From assembly GCF_047556435.1 (NCBI RefSeq), contig NZ_CP180210.1, positions 1,984,001 through 2,048,000 on the forward strand: 64,000 nucleotides of DNA, read 5' to 3'. This document shows positions 27,412 to 36,189 of this stretch, piece by piece. The notes under the pieces are model-generated. The model searched no databases. It was not told the origin of the DNA and saw only the letters and a list, made by a program, of their open reading frames with translations. The stretch comes from Alteromonas sp047556435 (GTDB lineage Bacteria > Pseudomonadota > Gammaproteobacteria > Enterobacterales > Alteromonadaceae). Position numbers and translations under genes: made by a program. Numbering within the stretch: position 1 is the first letter of the stretch; each line of letters opens with the position of its first letter.

Positions 27412-28407
27412 CTAGTGCCGCATAAATTTACTGCGGTATTGAGAGGGCGCGAGGCCGGTATGACGTTTAAATAATCGGGTAAATGAACTGATATCTTCAT
27501 AGCCGATAATGTTAACAATTTTTTCCAGCGACCACGGCCGGGTTTCCAGAAGTTTGCGCGCCTGTTCAAGGCGTAGTGACTGCAAGTATTGCAGCGGTGT
27601 TACCCCGCAAGCTTGTTTAAACCTTCGCATCATGGTTCGTGACGTCATATTATGCTTATCTGCAAGCGCATCAATTGACATTTTTTGTGCATAGTGCGAC
27701 TCCATATATTCCTGAATGGCCAGAATGTCATTGTCCTGATGAAATTTATGTTGGCGACTGCCCGCGTAAACGTTCTGATTGGGACGGGTAAGATCGAGCA
27801 CGTGGGATTTCGCTGTATCACTGGCGACCTGATGGCCACAGTAGCGTTCTATCAACATTAATGACAAATCGAACCAGGCCATGCCGCCACCCGCACAAAA
27901 AAGGTTATTTTGCTGAGTCACCATCTTTTCCGGTTGCAGGTTAACCTGTGGAAATCTTGCACGAAATGTATCTGCATAGCCCCAGTGTGTGGTTGCCACT
28001 TTACCATCCAAAATGCCTGCTGCTGCAAGTAAAAACGCGCCTGTACAATTCCCCGCAATGTCCGCTCCGCCGCGCAATAATCGCTTCAGATGAACATGGA
28101 TCCCGATGGTTTGTTCGAGAACTTTGTCCAGATCGCCGCCTATGGTAGGCACTATTAATAAGTCCGTGTGGCGGACATCTTCCAGTGCGATATGGGGCTT
28201 GAGACTAAGCTGGTTGATACAGGTTACCGGGGCGCCGTGCAGGGTCGCTAACTGCACATTAAATTTCGGTGTGACTGTCTGTTGATGAATGCGTTGCCAG
28301 CTGATACCGGCTAGCGCGAACAGGTCCAGTGCACCGGTAATCGCTGAAGACAGGGCATGGTCAAAGCCGACGATAGTTACGGTGAATGGTGCAGGACTAG
28401 TTTGCAT
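27412..28407 (-). CDS. GlxA-type AraC-family regulator (DJ-1/PfpI-like N-terminal domain)
   Basis: A 331-residue transcription factor. The N-terminal DJ-1/PfpI-like domain (about 1-190, including DLLIVPTIGGDLD and GGADIAGNCTGAFLLAAAGILDGKVATTHW) probably senses a ligand; its nucleophile-elbow Cys in GNCTGAFLLA is kept. The C-terminal AraC DNA-binding domain has two helix-turn-helices (MSIDALADKHNMTSRTMMRRFKQACGVTPLQYLQSLRLEQARKLLE and FTRLFKRHTGLAPSQYRSKF). An AGAGAA site precedes the ATG at 28407; an ATG at 28431 is an alternative. It is divergent from the acyl-CoA dehydrogenase operon and upstream of the TonB receptor, and may regulate both. Confidence 0.9.
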   Translation of the reverse strand: MQTSPAPFTVTIVGFDHALSSAITGALDLFALAGISWQRIHQQTVTPKFNVQLATLHGAPVTCINQLSLKPHIALEDVRHTDLLIVPTIGGDLDKVLEQTIGIHVHLKRLLRGGADIAGNCTGAFLLAAAGILDGKVATTHWGYADTFRARFPQVNLQPEKMVTQQNNLFCAGGGMAWFDLSLMLIERYCGHQVASDTAKSHVLDLTRPNQNVYAGSRQHKFHQDNDILAIQEYMESHYAQKMSIDALADKHNMTSRTMMRRFKQACGVTPLQYLQSLRLEQARKLLETRPWSLEKIVNIIGYEDISSFTRLFKRHTGLAPSQYRSKFMRH

Positions 28408-28464
28408 AACTTTCTCTGATAATAAAGCCATTACTCTGATTAATAGTTGGCAGTATTGGCCATG

Positions 28465-28512
28465 ATTGTGTCATTAACGACAATCTTGACACGAACCGTA
28501 TTGTGACACAAT
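28465..28512. promoter_or_regulatory. TGACAC repeats in the divergent regulatory region
   Basis: An inverted repeat ATTGTGTCA (28465-28473) / TGACACAAT (28504-28512), with a further direct TTGACAC at 28486-28492. The two same-strand TGACAC units start 17 bases apart. This repetition between the AraC-type regulator and the operon it faces is what a binding region for that regulator would look like. TTGACA at 28486-28491 could double as a -35 element, though no good -10 sits at 17 bases. Confidence 0.5.
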
Positions 28513-28538
28513 GCATTAACATTTTCGGAGGACATGAC

Positions 28539-30344
28539 ATGGCCGATCAGCTTATCCCAAGACGAGAACTTGAATTCCAGTTGTATGAAGTGCTGGACAC
28601 AGAAGCATTGTGCGAGCATGAACGTTTCAGCGAGCACTCAAGAGAAATTTTCAATGCGACGATGGATACCGCAGAGAAACTCGCGGAAGATTTGTTTTTA
28701 CCCCATAACGCCAAGGCCGATATTCAGGAGCCTACGTTCGACGGTAAAAAAGTGACGATGCTGGATGACGTTAAGCGGGCATTTGATCAGTATCGCGAAG
28801 CGGGTTTTATTGCTGGTCATTTTGATTTTGAAGATGGCGGCATGCAATTGCCCGACACCGTGATGAAAGCCTGCGCTGGCTATTTTCTGGCTGCTAACCC
28901 GTCGACCACCGCATATCCGTTTTTAACCGCTGCCGCGGCCAATGTAATTAAGCATTTTGCCAGTAAGGACATTCAGAGCCTGTTTCTGCCGCGTATGCTT
29001 ACCGGCGATTTCACCGGCACGATGGCGCTTACTGAGCCTCATGCAGGCTCCGCACTTACTGATATTCGCACCACGGCGAGACTGGCTGATGATGGCAGTT
29101 ACCGGCTAAAAGGCAGCAAACTCTATATTTCGGCCGGTGAACATGAGTTATCAGACAATATTGTGCACCTGGTGCTGGCAAAAATACCTGGAGGCCCGCC
29201 AGGCGTTAAAGGCATCTCCTTATTTGTCGTTCCTAAGTACCGGCTTGATGAGAACGGTGAACCAGCACAGCGTAATGATGTCACGCTGGCCGGTCTGGTC
29301 CATAAAATGGGTTATCGGGGCACAACGTCTACGGCGCTGACGTTTGGCGAAAATGACGATTGCCATGGTTACATCGTCGGTGAACCGCACCAAGGCCTGC
29401 GCTACATGTTTATGATGATGAACGAAGCCAGAATTGGTGTGGGTTATGGCGCGGCAATGATTGGTTATCGCGGCTACCGTTATTCACTGGAGTACGCTAA
29501 AGACAGAACGCAGGGCCGCGCAGCTCCCAAACTGGCACAGGATGATCCGCCAAGCCCTATTATCCAGCATGGCGACGTCAAGCGTATGTTGCTGGCGCAG
29601 AAAGCCTATTGTGAAGGCGGTATGGCGCTGTGTTTATATGGTACAAGGCTTATCGACAGCATTACCACCGCCGCTTCCGAAGAACAGAAAACTGAACTTA
29701 GTCAGCTTTTAGACCTGCTGACGCCGGTGTTCAAAGCCTGGCCATCGGAGTTTGGACCGAAAGCTAATGATCTCGCCATACAGGTGTTAGGTGGCGCAGG
29801 GTATACCCGCGAGTATCCGGTAGAACAATGCTGGCGCGATAACCGTCTGAACCCGATTCACGAGGGCACAAACGGCATTCAGGCGCTGGATCTGCTAGGC
29901 CGAAAACTCTGGCAGGCTGACGGTAAAGGGCTAAAAACGCTGATGAAGTTCGTGATGGCGGATATCAAGCGTGCAGAAACACCGAGAACGCAAAAGCTGG
30001 TCGAGGGCCTCACGCCTTACCTTAATGCACTGGAGCAAGCGATTGCGCAAAGCGCTGGTGAGCTCAGAAGTGAAAAAGCGCCCGTATTGCTTACCAATGC
30101 AAGCTGTTTTCTGAATCTTTTCTCCAGTTGCGTCGTAAGCTGGATATGGTTGCGGCAAGCTATTGTGGCAGACAAGGCACTGGTTGAACGTGATCTTACC
30201 GATGATGACAAAGCGTTTTACGAAGGCAAAATGGCTGCCGCTAACTACTTTGTATTCTGGGAATTACCGCTGACAGAGCGGGATATCCGGATCTTAAAAA
30301 CGCAGGATGAGACCTGCAACAACATTCAAGCTGATTTTTTCTAA
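28539..30344 (+). CDS. Acyl-CoA dehydrogenase
   Basis: A 601-residue FadE-type acyl-CoA dehydrogenase, larger than the classical 380-residue form because of an added C-terminal domain. The start is the ATG at 28539 (MADQLIPRREL) with GGAGG seven bases upstream. Features: FTGTMALTEPHAGSALTDIRTTA (FAD/substrate loop), MGYRGTTSTALTFGEN, and the catalytic Glu in IHEGTNGIQALDLLGRKL. It is the first gene of a four-gene operon. Electrons would pass to the ETF system encoded at 13300-16961. The actual acyl-CoA substrate is unknown. Confidence 0.94.
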   Translation: MADQLIPRRELEFQLYEVLDTEALCEHERFSEHSREIFNATMDTAEKLAEDLFLPHNAKADIQEPTFDGKKVTMLDDVKRAFDQYREAGFIAGHFDFEDGGMQLPDTVMKACAGYFLAANPSTTAYPFLTAAAANVIKHFASKDIQSLFLPRMLTGDFTGTMALTEPHAGSALTDIRTTARLADDGSYRLKGSKLYISAGEHELSDNIVHLVLAKIPGGPPGVKGISLFVVPKYRLDENGEPAQRNDVTLAGLVHKMGYRGTTSTALTFGENDDCHGYIVGEPHQGLRYMFMMMNEARIGVGYGAAMIGYRGYRYSLEYAKDRTQGRAAPKLAQDDPPSPIIQHGDVKRMLLAQKAYCEGGMALCLYGTRLIDSITTAASEEQKTELSQLLDLLTPVFKAWPSEFGPKANDLAIQVLGGAGYTREYPVEQCWRDNRLNPIHEGTNGIQALDLLGRKLWQADGKGLKTLMKFVMADIKRAETPRTQKLVEGLTPYLNALEQAIAQSAGELRSEKAPVLLTNASCFLNLFSSCVVSWIWLRQAIVADKALVERDLTDDDKAFYEGKMAAANYFVFWELPLTERDIRILKTQDETCNNIQADFF

Positions 30345-30356
30345 AAGGATACACCT

Positions 30357-31364
30357 ATGCAATATAAACAATGGCAACTTGCCTCGCGTCCCGTTGGTGA
30401 ACCTACAAAGGATAACTGGAAGCTCGAAACCGTTTCGCTTCCGGATGTAAAAGACGGCGAGATTGCCGTAAAAATTGAATACATCTCTTTAGATCCGGCG
30501 ATGCGTGGCTGGATGAATGAAGGCAAATCCTACATTGAACCCGTTCAGATTGGCGATGTAATGCGCGCGGGTACGGTAGGTGAGGTTATCGAGTCTAAAG
30601 CAGAAGGATTTGAAAAAGGTGACAAAGTCTACGGAAACTTTGGTGTTCAGGAATATGCTGTAGTCAGCGCCAAAGGCATTCATAAAGTGGACCCTTCACT
30701 CGCGCCGCTACCGCGTTATCTGGGCGTATTGGGTATGCCAGGTATGACAGCCTATTTCGGACTGCTGAAAACCGGCGAACCGAAAGAAGGCGAAACCGTG
30801 GTGGTATCTGGTGCTGCCGGTGCTGTTGGCACGGTAGTGGGGCAAATCGCAAAAATTAAAGGTTGCCGCGTGGTGGGTATTGCCGGCGGAAAAGAGAAAT
30901 GTGATTACCTGGTCAATGAGCTCGGCTTTGATGCCGCTATCGATTACAAGAATGGATCAGTAAAAGAGGGCCTGAAAGAACATTGTCCGAAGGGCGTTGA
31001 TGTGTATTTTGACAATGTGGGCGGCGATATTCTTGACGATGTACTCACCCGTATCAATCTTCGCGCACGCATCGTGATATGTGGTGCGATCAGTCAGTAC
31101 AACAACACCACTCCGGTGAAGGGGCCATCAAACTATCTGTCACTGTTGGTGAATCGCGCAAAGATGGAAGGCATTGTGGTGTTTGATAATGCGAAAAACT
31201 ACGGTGACGCTGCACGTGATATGGCTGGCTGGATTGGCGAAGGCAAACTTAAAGCCAAAGAGCATGTTGTGGAAGGGCTCGAAACATTCCCGGAAACCCT
31301 GATGATGCTGTTCCGTGGTGAGAACTTCGGCAAACTGGTATTGAAAGTGGAGCACAACGACTAA
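30357..31364 (+). CDS. NADP-dependent MDR oxidoreductase (CurA-like)
   Basis: A 335-residue zinc-independent medium-chain reductase of the prostaglandin reductase / leukotriene B4 dehydrogenase / CurA branch. Motifs are EYISLDPAMRGWMNEGKSYIEPVQIGDVMRAGTVGEV and the NADP-binding VVVSGAAGAVGTVVGQIAKIKGCRVVGIAGG, then YFDNVGGDILDDVL and SQYNNTTPVKGPSNY. Such enzymes reduce the 2-alkene bond of alpha,beta-unsaturated carbonyls. It shares its last base with the first base of the next gene. Confidence 0.92.
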   Translation: MQYKQWQLASRPVGEPTKDNWKLETVSLPDVKDGEIAVKIEYISLDPAMRGWMNEGKSYIEPVQIGDVMRAGTVGEVIESKAEGFEKGDKVYGNFGVQEYAVVSAKGIHKVDPSLAPLPRYLGVLGMPGMTAYFGLLKTGEPKEGETVVVSGAAGAVGTVVGQIAKIKGCRVVGIAGGKEKCDYLVNELGFDAAIDYKNGSVKEGLKEHCPKGVDVYFDNVGGDILDDVLTRINLRARIVICGAISQYNNTTPVKGPSNYLSLLVNRAKMEGIVVFDNAKNYGDAARDMAGWIGEGKLKAKEHVVEGLETFPETLMMLFRGENFGKLVLKVEHND

Positions 31365-32125
31365 TGGCAGCCGACGTTAAGGATAAGCACATACTTATCA
31401 CCGGTGGCGGTTCTGGCATCGGCGCAGCAAGTGCTGCGCTGCTTGCCAGTCGTGGTGCCCGGATAGGCGTAGCAGATATTAACTCAGACACCGCCAGTGC
31501 CATAGCCAAATCGATTGTGGACAACGGTGGCGATGCCTATGCCCTAACCGTGGATGTCGCTGACGCTGATTCCGTGGCCACAATGTTCAGCGATGCCATC
31601 GCGCAGCACGGGAATATTGATGTTCTGATCAATAACGCGGGAATCGATCATTTCCCGTCGCCTATGGCTGATGTTGAGGATGCCGTCTTTCTGAAAAACG
31701 TGCAGGTAAATCTGGCGGGCACCTGGTTTTGTATGAAACAGGCGATTAAGCACATGCTTCCAAACGGCAAAGGCCAGATTATTAATATTGCATCGGTTGC
31801 AGGTTTGCGTTCTGCCCCTCGCGTTAGCGCCTACAGCGCCAGCAAACATGGCGTTATCGGCCTGACAAAATCCACCGCAGTGGAATACGCACGAATGAAT
31901 ATTCGTATTAATGCGGTTTGTCCCAGTTTTGTAGATACGCCAATGGTGCAGGGCGTGCTATCCCACCTTGACGAGCGCGGGCAAAGACAGATTGTAGGGG
32001 CCAACCCAATGAAGCGCCTGGGTAAGCCGGAAGAAATCGCCAACGCCATTGCCTGGCTATGTAGCGACGAGTCGTCCTTTATGACAGGTCAGTCTGTTGT
32101 ATTGGATGGCGGCATGTTGGCCTAA
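31364..32125 (+). CDS. Short-chain dehydrogenase/reductase (first of two)
   Basis: A 253-residue classical SDR. The cofactor motif is TGGGSGIGAASAALLASRGARIGVADIN, where the Asp after the second strand favours NAD over NADP. NNAG at about residue 90, the catalytic Ser in NIASVAGL, and Tyr/Lys in YSASKHGVIGLTKS are all intact. The C-terminal SSFMTGQSVVLDGGMLA is typical. It probably oxidises a hydroxyacyl-CoA or alcohol intermediate in the pathway of this operon. Confidence 0.92.
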   Translation: MAADVKDKHILITGGGSGIGAASAALLASRGARIGVADINSDTASAIAKSIVDNGGDAYALTVDVADADSVATMFSDAIAQHGNIDVLINNAGIDHFPSPMADVEDAVFLKNVQVNLAGTWFCMKQAIKHMLPNGKGQIINIASVAGLRSAPRVSAYSASKHGVIGLTKSTAVEYARMNIRINAVCPSFVDTPMVQGVLSHLDERGQRQIVGANPMKRLGKPEEIANAIAWLCSDESSFMTGQSVVLDGGMLA

Positions 32126-32139
32126 ACAAGGAGAATATT

Positions 32140-32901
32140 ATGAGCAAATTATTTGATTTAACAGGTAAGGTCGCGCTGGTGACTGGCGCAAGCCGGGGGA
32201 TTGGCGAATCCATCGCCAAGTTGCTGGCTGAGTATGGTGCCCACGTGATTGTGTCGAGTCGCAAGATAGACGGCTGTGAAGCCGTAGCCAGCGCCATTCG
32301 GGATGCCGGCGGCAAAGCCTCAGCTTATGCATGTCATGTGGGCGAAATGGACCAGATAACAGAGATTTTTGACCACATTAAACAAACTCACGGCCAACTG
32401 GATATTTTGGTAAATAATGCGGCGGCAAACCCTTACTTTGGCCACATACTGGATACCGATCTGGCCGCGTTCAATAAAACCGTGGAAGTGAATGTCCGTG
32501 GCTATTTCTTTATGTCGGTAGAAGCTGGCAAGATGATGAAAGAGCAGGGCGGTGGCGTGATCCTTAACACGGCATCGGTCAATGGCGTGGTTCCCGGTGA
32601 TATGCAGGGGATTTACTCGATCACCAAAGCGGCTGTTATCAGCATGACCAAGTCTTTTGCAAAAGAGTGTGGGCCACTGAATATCCGGGTTAATGCGCTG
32701 TTGCCAGGTCTGACAGACACCAAGTTTGCATCCGCGCTGACTACCAATGATCAGATCCTGAACAAAGCACTCAAACAGATCCCGCTGGGCCGTGTGGCTC
32801 AACCTGACGAGATGGCAGGCACAGTGCTCTATCTGGTTTCTGATGCGTCAAGTTACACAACGGGGACGACGGTTACCGTAGACGGTGGGATGCTGGCATA
32901 A
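32140..32901 (+). CDS. Short-chain dehydrogenase/reductase (second of two)
   Basis: A 253-residue classical SDR, 14 bases after the first. Cofactor motif TGASRGIGESIAKLLAEYGAHVIVSSRK, with the SSRK end more like an NADP-binding site. NNAAANPYFG, the catalytic Ser in NTASVNGVVPGDMQG, and Tyr/Lys in YSITKAAVISMTKS are intact. It ends with the same GGMLA tail as its neighbour but the two are clearly not a recent duplication. It is the last gene of the operon. Confidence 0.92.
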   Translation: MSKLFDLTGKVALVTGASRGIGESIAKLLAEYGAHVIVSSRKIDGCEAVASAIRDAGGKASAYACHVGEMDQITEIFDHIKQTHGQLDILVNNAAANPYFGHILDTDLAAFNKTVEVNVRGYFFMSVEAGKMMKEQGGGVILNTASVNGVVPGDMQGIYSITKAAVISMTKSFAKECGPLNIRVNALLPGLTDTKFASALTTNDQILNKALKQIPLGRVAQPDEMAGTVLYLVSDASSYTTGTTVTVDGGMLA

Positions 32902-32970
32902 CACGTTTTATGCGCCGGTGAGCCAGCATAGCTGAACCCGCGGCTAGAAATAGCATTGATAAACTACTCA

Positions 32971-32998
32971 GCAGGACCATCTGGTCCTGCGCTTTTTC
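32971..32998 (+). terminator. Terminator of the acyl-CoA dehydrogenase operon
   Basis: Stem GCAGGACC / GGTCCTGC with an ATCT loop, followed by a short T-rich tail, 70 bases past the last SDR gene. The rest of 32902-33134 is empty apart from the next promoter. Confidence 0.72.
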
Positions 32999-33134
32999 CT
33001 GCGATATTCTGTTTTTACATTACATTGGCGAGCAGAACGCCGGATGGGAAAGCTGCCCCAGGTTATTCAATATCCACTGGCATCGATGATTCTGTGTCTA
33101 TAAACTTAGCGAAATCGTGAAAAAGAGATAAGTT

Positions 33135-33578
33135 ATGCAGATTTGGGTTGATGCTGATTCCTGCCCAGGCGTAGTCAAAGAAATATTGTTTAAAGCCGCC
33201 CGACGTACAGGGCTTCCTCTGATATTGGTGGCGAATCACCCGATGCGCGTGCCCCCGGATAAAAATATTACGTTTATGAGCGTAAGCAGTGGTTTTGATG
33301 TAGCTGACGATCTGATTGTTGAACGTTGCGAGCCAGGCGATCTGGTTATCACCTCAGACATCCCGCTGGCATCAGACTTATTGGCCAAAGGGGCGCGAGC
33401 GCTGAATTCCCGTGGGGATGAATTTGATCGTTCAACCATCAGAGCGGCTCTTACTATGCGGGACTTTATGGAAACCATGCGCAGCAGTGGAGAGCGCACC
33501 GGCGGACCAAAGGCGTTTTCCCAAAAAGATAAACAGAACTTTGCCAATGCGCTGGACCGGATATTGGCGTCAGCCTGA
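33135..33578 (+). CDS. YaiI/YqxD family protein (UPF0178)
   Basis: A 147-residue NYN/PIN-like protein with the family signatures WVDADSCPGVVKEILFKAARR, SSGFDVADDLIVERCEPGDLVITSDIPLASDLLAKGARALNSRG and FANALDRIL. The acidic residues (Asp6, Asp8 and later Asp) resemble a PIN-type metal site, so a nuclease role is possible. No function has been shown that I know of. It is monocistronic. The 428-base stretch downstream (33579-34006) contains no gene I can support, only a terminator for the aminotransferase. Confidence 0.9.
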   Translation: MQIWVDADSCPGVVKEILFKAARRTGLPLILVANHPMRVPPDKNITFMSVSSGFDVADDLIVERCEPGDLVITSDIPLASDLLAKGARALNSRGDEFDRSTIRAALTMRDFMETMRSSGERTGGPKAFSQKDKQNFANALDRILASA

Positions 33579-33972
33579 ATGAATATCCGTGGCGTTTAAC
33601 TTCAGACTGCATTAACAGTGTTTGGGAAGGCTCGACGAACAAGTTAAGCCATTTTTGTGTTTTTCGCAGTAGTTTGCGTAGTAACCGTTACCATATTCTG
33701 GCTCGAAATCGCTTCACATTAAGATTGCTGCAGGTTTCTTCTACATCGGCAGTGCGGCAGCACTTGGTCTCACAAACAGCGATGTATAGCTGAGATTGGT
33801 AATGCAACAGTACAGTACATTTTATCTGTATATTTAAAAGCCGTTGCTGAGATGCTTGAAAAGAACAACGCAAGGGTGCCGTATAACGCAAGACATGGTA
33901 AGAGCAGGTCTGACGTGTGCAGAATAGTCGGACAATGAAAGTAAATTAAGACAGGCCGCAGCGAACCATTAA

Positions 33973-33998
33973 AAGAGGCAGCACTTTCGTGCTGCCTT
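33973..33998 (-). terminator. Terminator of aromatic aminotransferase gene
   Basis: Perfect stem GGCAGCAC / GTGCTGCC with a four-base loop; on the minus strand it is followed by TCTTTT. It is adjacent to the aminotransferase stop codon. Confidence 0.8.
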
Positions 33999-34006
33999 CG
34001 CATCGC

Positions 34007-35197
34007 TTACAGTACAGAGACCAGTGCTTTCGCCAGTGTGCCTACGTTTTGCTGGTTGATACCAGCAATATTCACGCGGCTGGAGTCGACGAAATACACG
34101 CTGTGTTTATCACGCATTTCACGTACTTGCTCAGGCGTGATACATAGAAATGAAAACATGCCTTTTTGCTGGTTAACGAAACTGAAGTCTTTATCAGCAC
34201 CGTTCTCTTCCAGTTTTTCTACCAGCATCGCGCGAAGCGTTTGCATGCGGTTACGCATGGCATTGACTTCACTTTCCCATTCCTTCCTGAGGCTGGTATC
34301 AGAAAGAATAATATCAACCAGTGCACCGCCGTAGCTAGGCGGCATCGAATAGATTCCACGAGCAACAGACTGAATCTGTCCCTGTGCTATCTGACGGGTT
34401 TTTGAATCTTCAGTGATGATAGCGGCAAGCCCGACACGCTCACGGTACAAGCCAAAGTTTTTGCTGCATGAGGCGGCAATAATCACTTCCGGCAGGTTTT
34501 CGGCAAGCAGACGAACGCCATAAGCATCGTCTTCCAGGCCATCACCAAAACCCAGATACGCAACATCTAAAAACGGCAGAAACTCACGCTCTTTCGCTAT
34601 GTCGAGTACCGCATCCCACTGCGCATTGGTGAGGTCAGCACCGGTTGGGTTATGGCAGCAGCCGTGCAGCAGCACAATGTCACCTTTCTCGACTTTCTTC
34701 AGTGCTTCCATCATGGCATCGAAACGAATGCTGGCAGTGTCTTTATCGAAGTACGGGTAGGTTTCAATTTTAAGACCGGCTGAACCAATCAATGGAATGT
34801 GGTTTGCCCATGTCGGATCACTGACCCACACTTTGGCATTATCGTTACAGCGAACCAGAAGTTCGGATAAAATACGCAGTGCGCCACAGCCACCCGGCGC
34901 CTGAACGCCAGCAACGCGATCTGCCATCAGCACGGGGCTTTTATCTCCCAGCAAAAGGGCAAGCATATTATCAATGTAGCCCTGGTGGCCCTGCGGTGTG
35001 ATATATGTCTTTGAGGTTTCACGTTCCAATAAAATCTTTTGCGCCTTTGCGACCGATGTCAGGATGGGGGTATTACCTTGCTCATCTTTATAAACGCCAA
35101 CACCCAGATCGATTTTATCTGGATTGTTGTCTTCACGGTAAGCAGCTGACAGACCAAGGATAGGATCCGGGGCGAGTTGGGGTAATACTTCAAACAC
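34007..35197 (-). CDS. Aromatic/aspartate aminotransferase (class I)
   Basis: A 396-residue PLP enzyme of the AspC/TyrB group. The catalytic Lys is Lys246 in AASCSKNFGLYRERVG, the same number as in E. coli AspC. GCCHNPTGADLT binds PLP via Asn and DVAYLGFGDG carries the Asp/Tyr contacts. Arg in SSRVNIAGIN near the C-terminus binds the substrate carboxylate. AspC and TyrB cannot be told apart safely by eye. It would transaminate aspartate, phenylalanine and tyrosine with 2-oxoglutarate. It is monocistronic. Confidence 0.93.
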   Translation of the reverse strand: MFEVLPQLAPDPILGLSAAYREDNNPDKIDLGVGVYKDEQGNTPILTSVAKAQKILLERETSKTYITPQGHQGYIDNMLALLLGDKSPVLMADRVAGVQAPGGCGALRILSELLVRCNDNAKVWVSDPTWANHIPLIGSAGLKIETYPYFDKDTASIRFDAMMEALKKVEKGDIVLLHGCCHNPTGADLTNAQWDAVLDIAKEREFLPFLDVAYLGFGDGLEDDAYGVRLLAENLPEVIIAASCSKNFGLYRERVGLAAIITEDSKTRQIAQGQIQSVARGIYSMPPSYGGALVDIILSDTSLRKEWESEVNAMRNRMQTLRAMLVEKLEENGADKDFSFVNQQKGMFSFLCITPEQVREMRDKHSVYFVDSSRVNIAGINQQNVGTLAKALVSVL

Positions 35198-35293
35198 AGT
35201 GCGTCCTCACGTTACGTGGTAATAAATAAGCTGACGGCATTATGCCACTGATGAAATAAAATACGAGTAGCCAGACTGGAATTTCTGTCATAT

Positions 35294-36061
35294 TTATCTG
35301 GATTCGACCTGAAACGAAAATTTCCTGATATCAGTGAGGGTACCTTGCGGTGAGAAAGTTCGCTCTTGCCAGTGGCATTGTTGCTGATTATCCATCAGCA
35401 GCAGGGTTGAGGTTCTGGTGCCGTATTCCGGTGACTGGATAAAAATAGACGACAGTAACTTTTCCCATTCATAACCAATACCGGTTTCCGGCAACAGGTG
35501 ATCTTCAGCTTTTTCATCATCGCGTAATAGTGTAAACAGCGCATCTTGCTGAAGTTGACGGGTTGACGAGATGTAGCTTGTCAGTGACTGCATTCCCCGG
35601 GTAACTTTTGGCCAGGGAGTTTGTATGTCTGCATTTGATAAGCCATGAATGCCATCTGAAAGTGGAAAAAATCTGTCTTGGGCGTTGTTATAAACCGTCA
35701 ACGCTGTCAGGTGCCCATACAAAAGGTTGTAGCCATTGTATTGGTTGCGGCTCGTCCGCAGGGTTTGAGAGAACGCCGACTGGTCTTGCTGCGTTAATGC
35801 ATTTACGACTAATTCACCCCGTGTTCGGGCGTCTGACTTCTGTTCCTGGTTTCGGATGTTAGTTAAGGCTGCAATGTTTCCGTTACGCGTAACGCCCATC
35901 CAGGTTCCGTTAGCCTCTAAATCCTGACCGGCCAGCAAGTCTGGATAAGATGCCCAGAAGCTCGAAGGCGCAGTGGGCCGGCGATGAAATTCATCACGAT
36001 TGGCGGCGATAACTAGCGGATAGTCAGCATGCTGATTAATAGCAACAAATAAAATACACAT
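35294..36061 (-). CDS. NRDE family protein (TANGO2-like)
   Basis: A 255-residue protein of the NRDE/TANGO2 family. The start is put at the ATG at 36061, giving MCILFVAINQHADYPLVIAANRDEFHRRPT. The Met-Cys beginning is typical because Cys2 can act as an Ntn-hydrolase-like nucleophile once Met is removed; a longer frame from 36124 would bury it. NRDE is present at about residues 21-24, followed by GTWMGVTRNGNIAALTNIR. The biochemical role is unknown; heme handling has been proposed for the eukaryotic relative. Confidence 0.88.
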   Translation of the reverse strand: MCILFVAINQHADYPLVIAANRDEFHRRPTAPSSFWASYPDLLAGQDLEANGTWMGVTRNGNIAALTNIRNQEQKSDARTRGELVVNALTQQDQSAFSQTLRTSRNQYNGYNLLYGHLTALTVYNNAQDRFFPLSDGIHGLSNADIQTPWPKVTRGMQSLTSYISSTRQLQQDALFTLLRDDEKAEDHLLPETGIGYEWEKLLSSIFIQSPEYGTRTSTLLLMDNQQQCHWQERTFSPQGTLTDIRKFSFQVESR

Positions 36062-36189
36062 AGCAGTCAATGGTCGATGTTGTATGAATATCCTCTCATG
36101 TTGCCAGCGAGAATCAATGTCCAATTTGGCAGAAGCAATGATGGCGGTTTTTGAGTATGATTATTCACAACCAGTTACGAGCAGTATGA

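Noticed and set aside
28486..28514. Sigma-70 promoter with TTGACA at 28486
   Set aside because: At 17 bases the -10 reads CAATGC; the better CACAAT is only 15 bases away, so I list the site only as part of the TGACAC repeats.
33579..34006. Possible small genes or a decayed element in the 428-base gap
   Set aside because: Only short antisense frames without start signals; no remnant of a known protein, no repeats other than the terminator hairpin.
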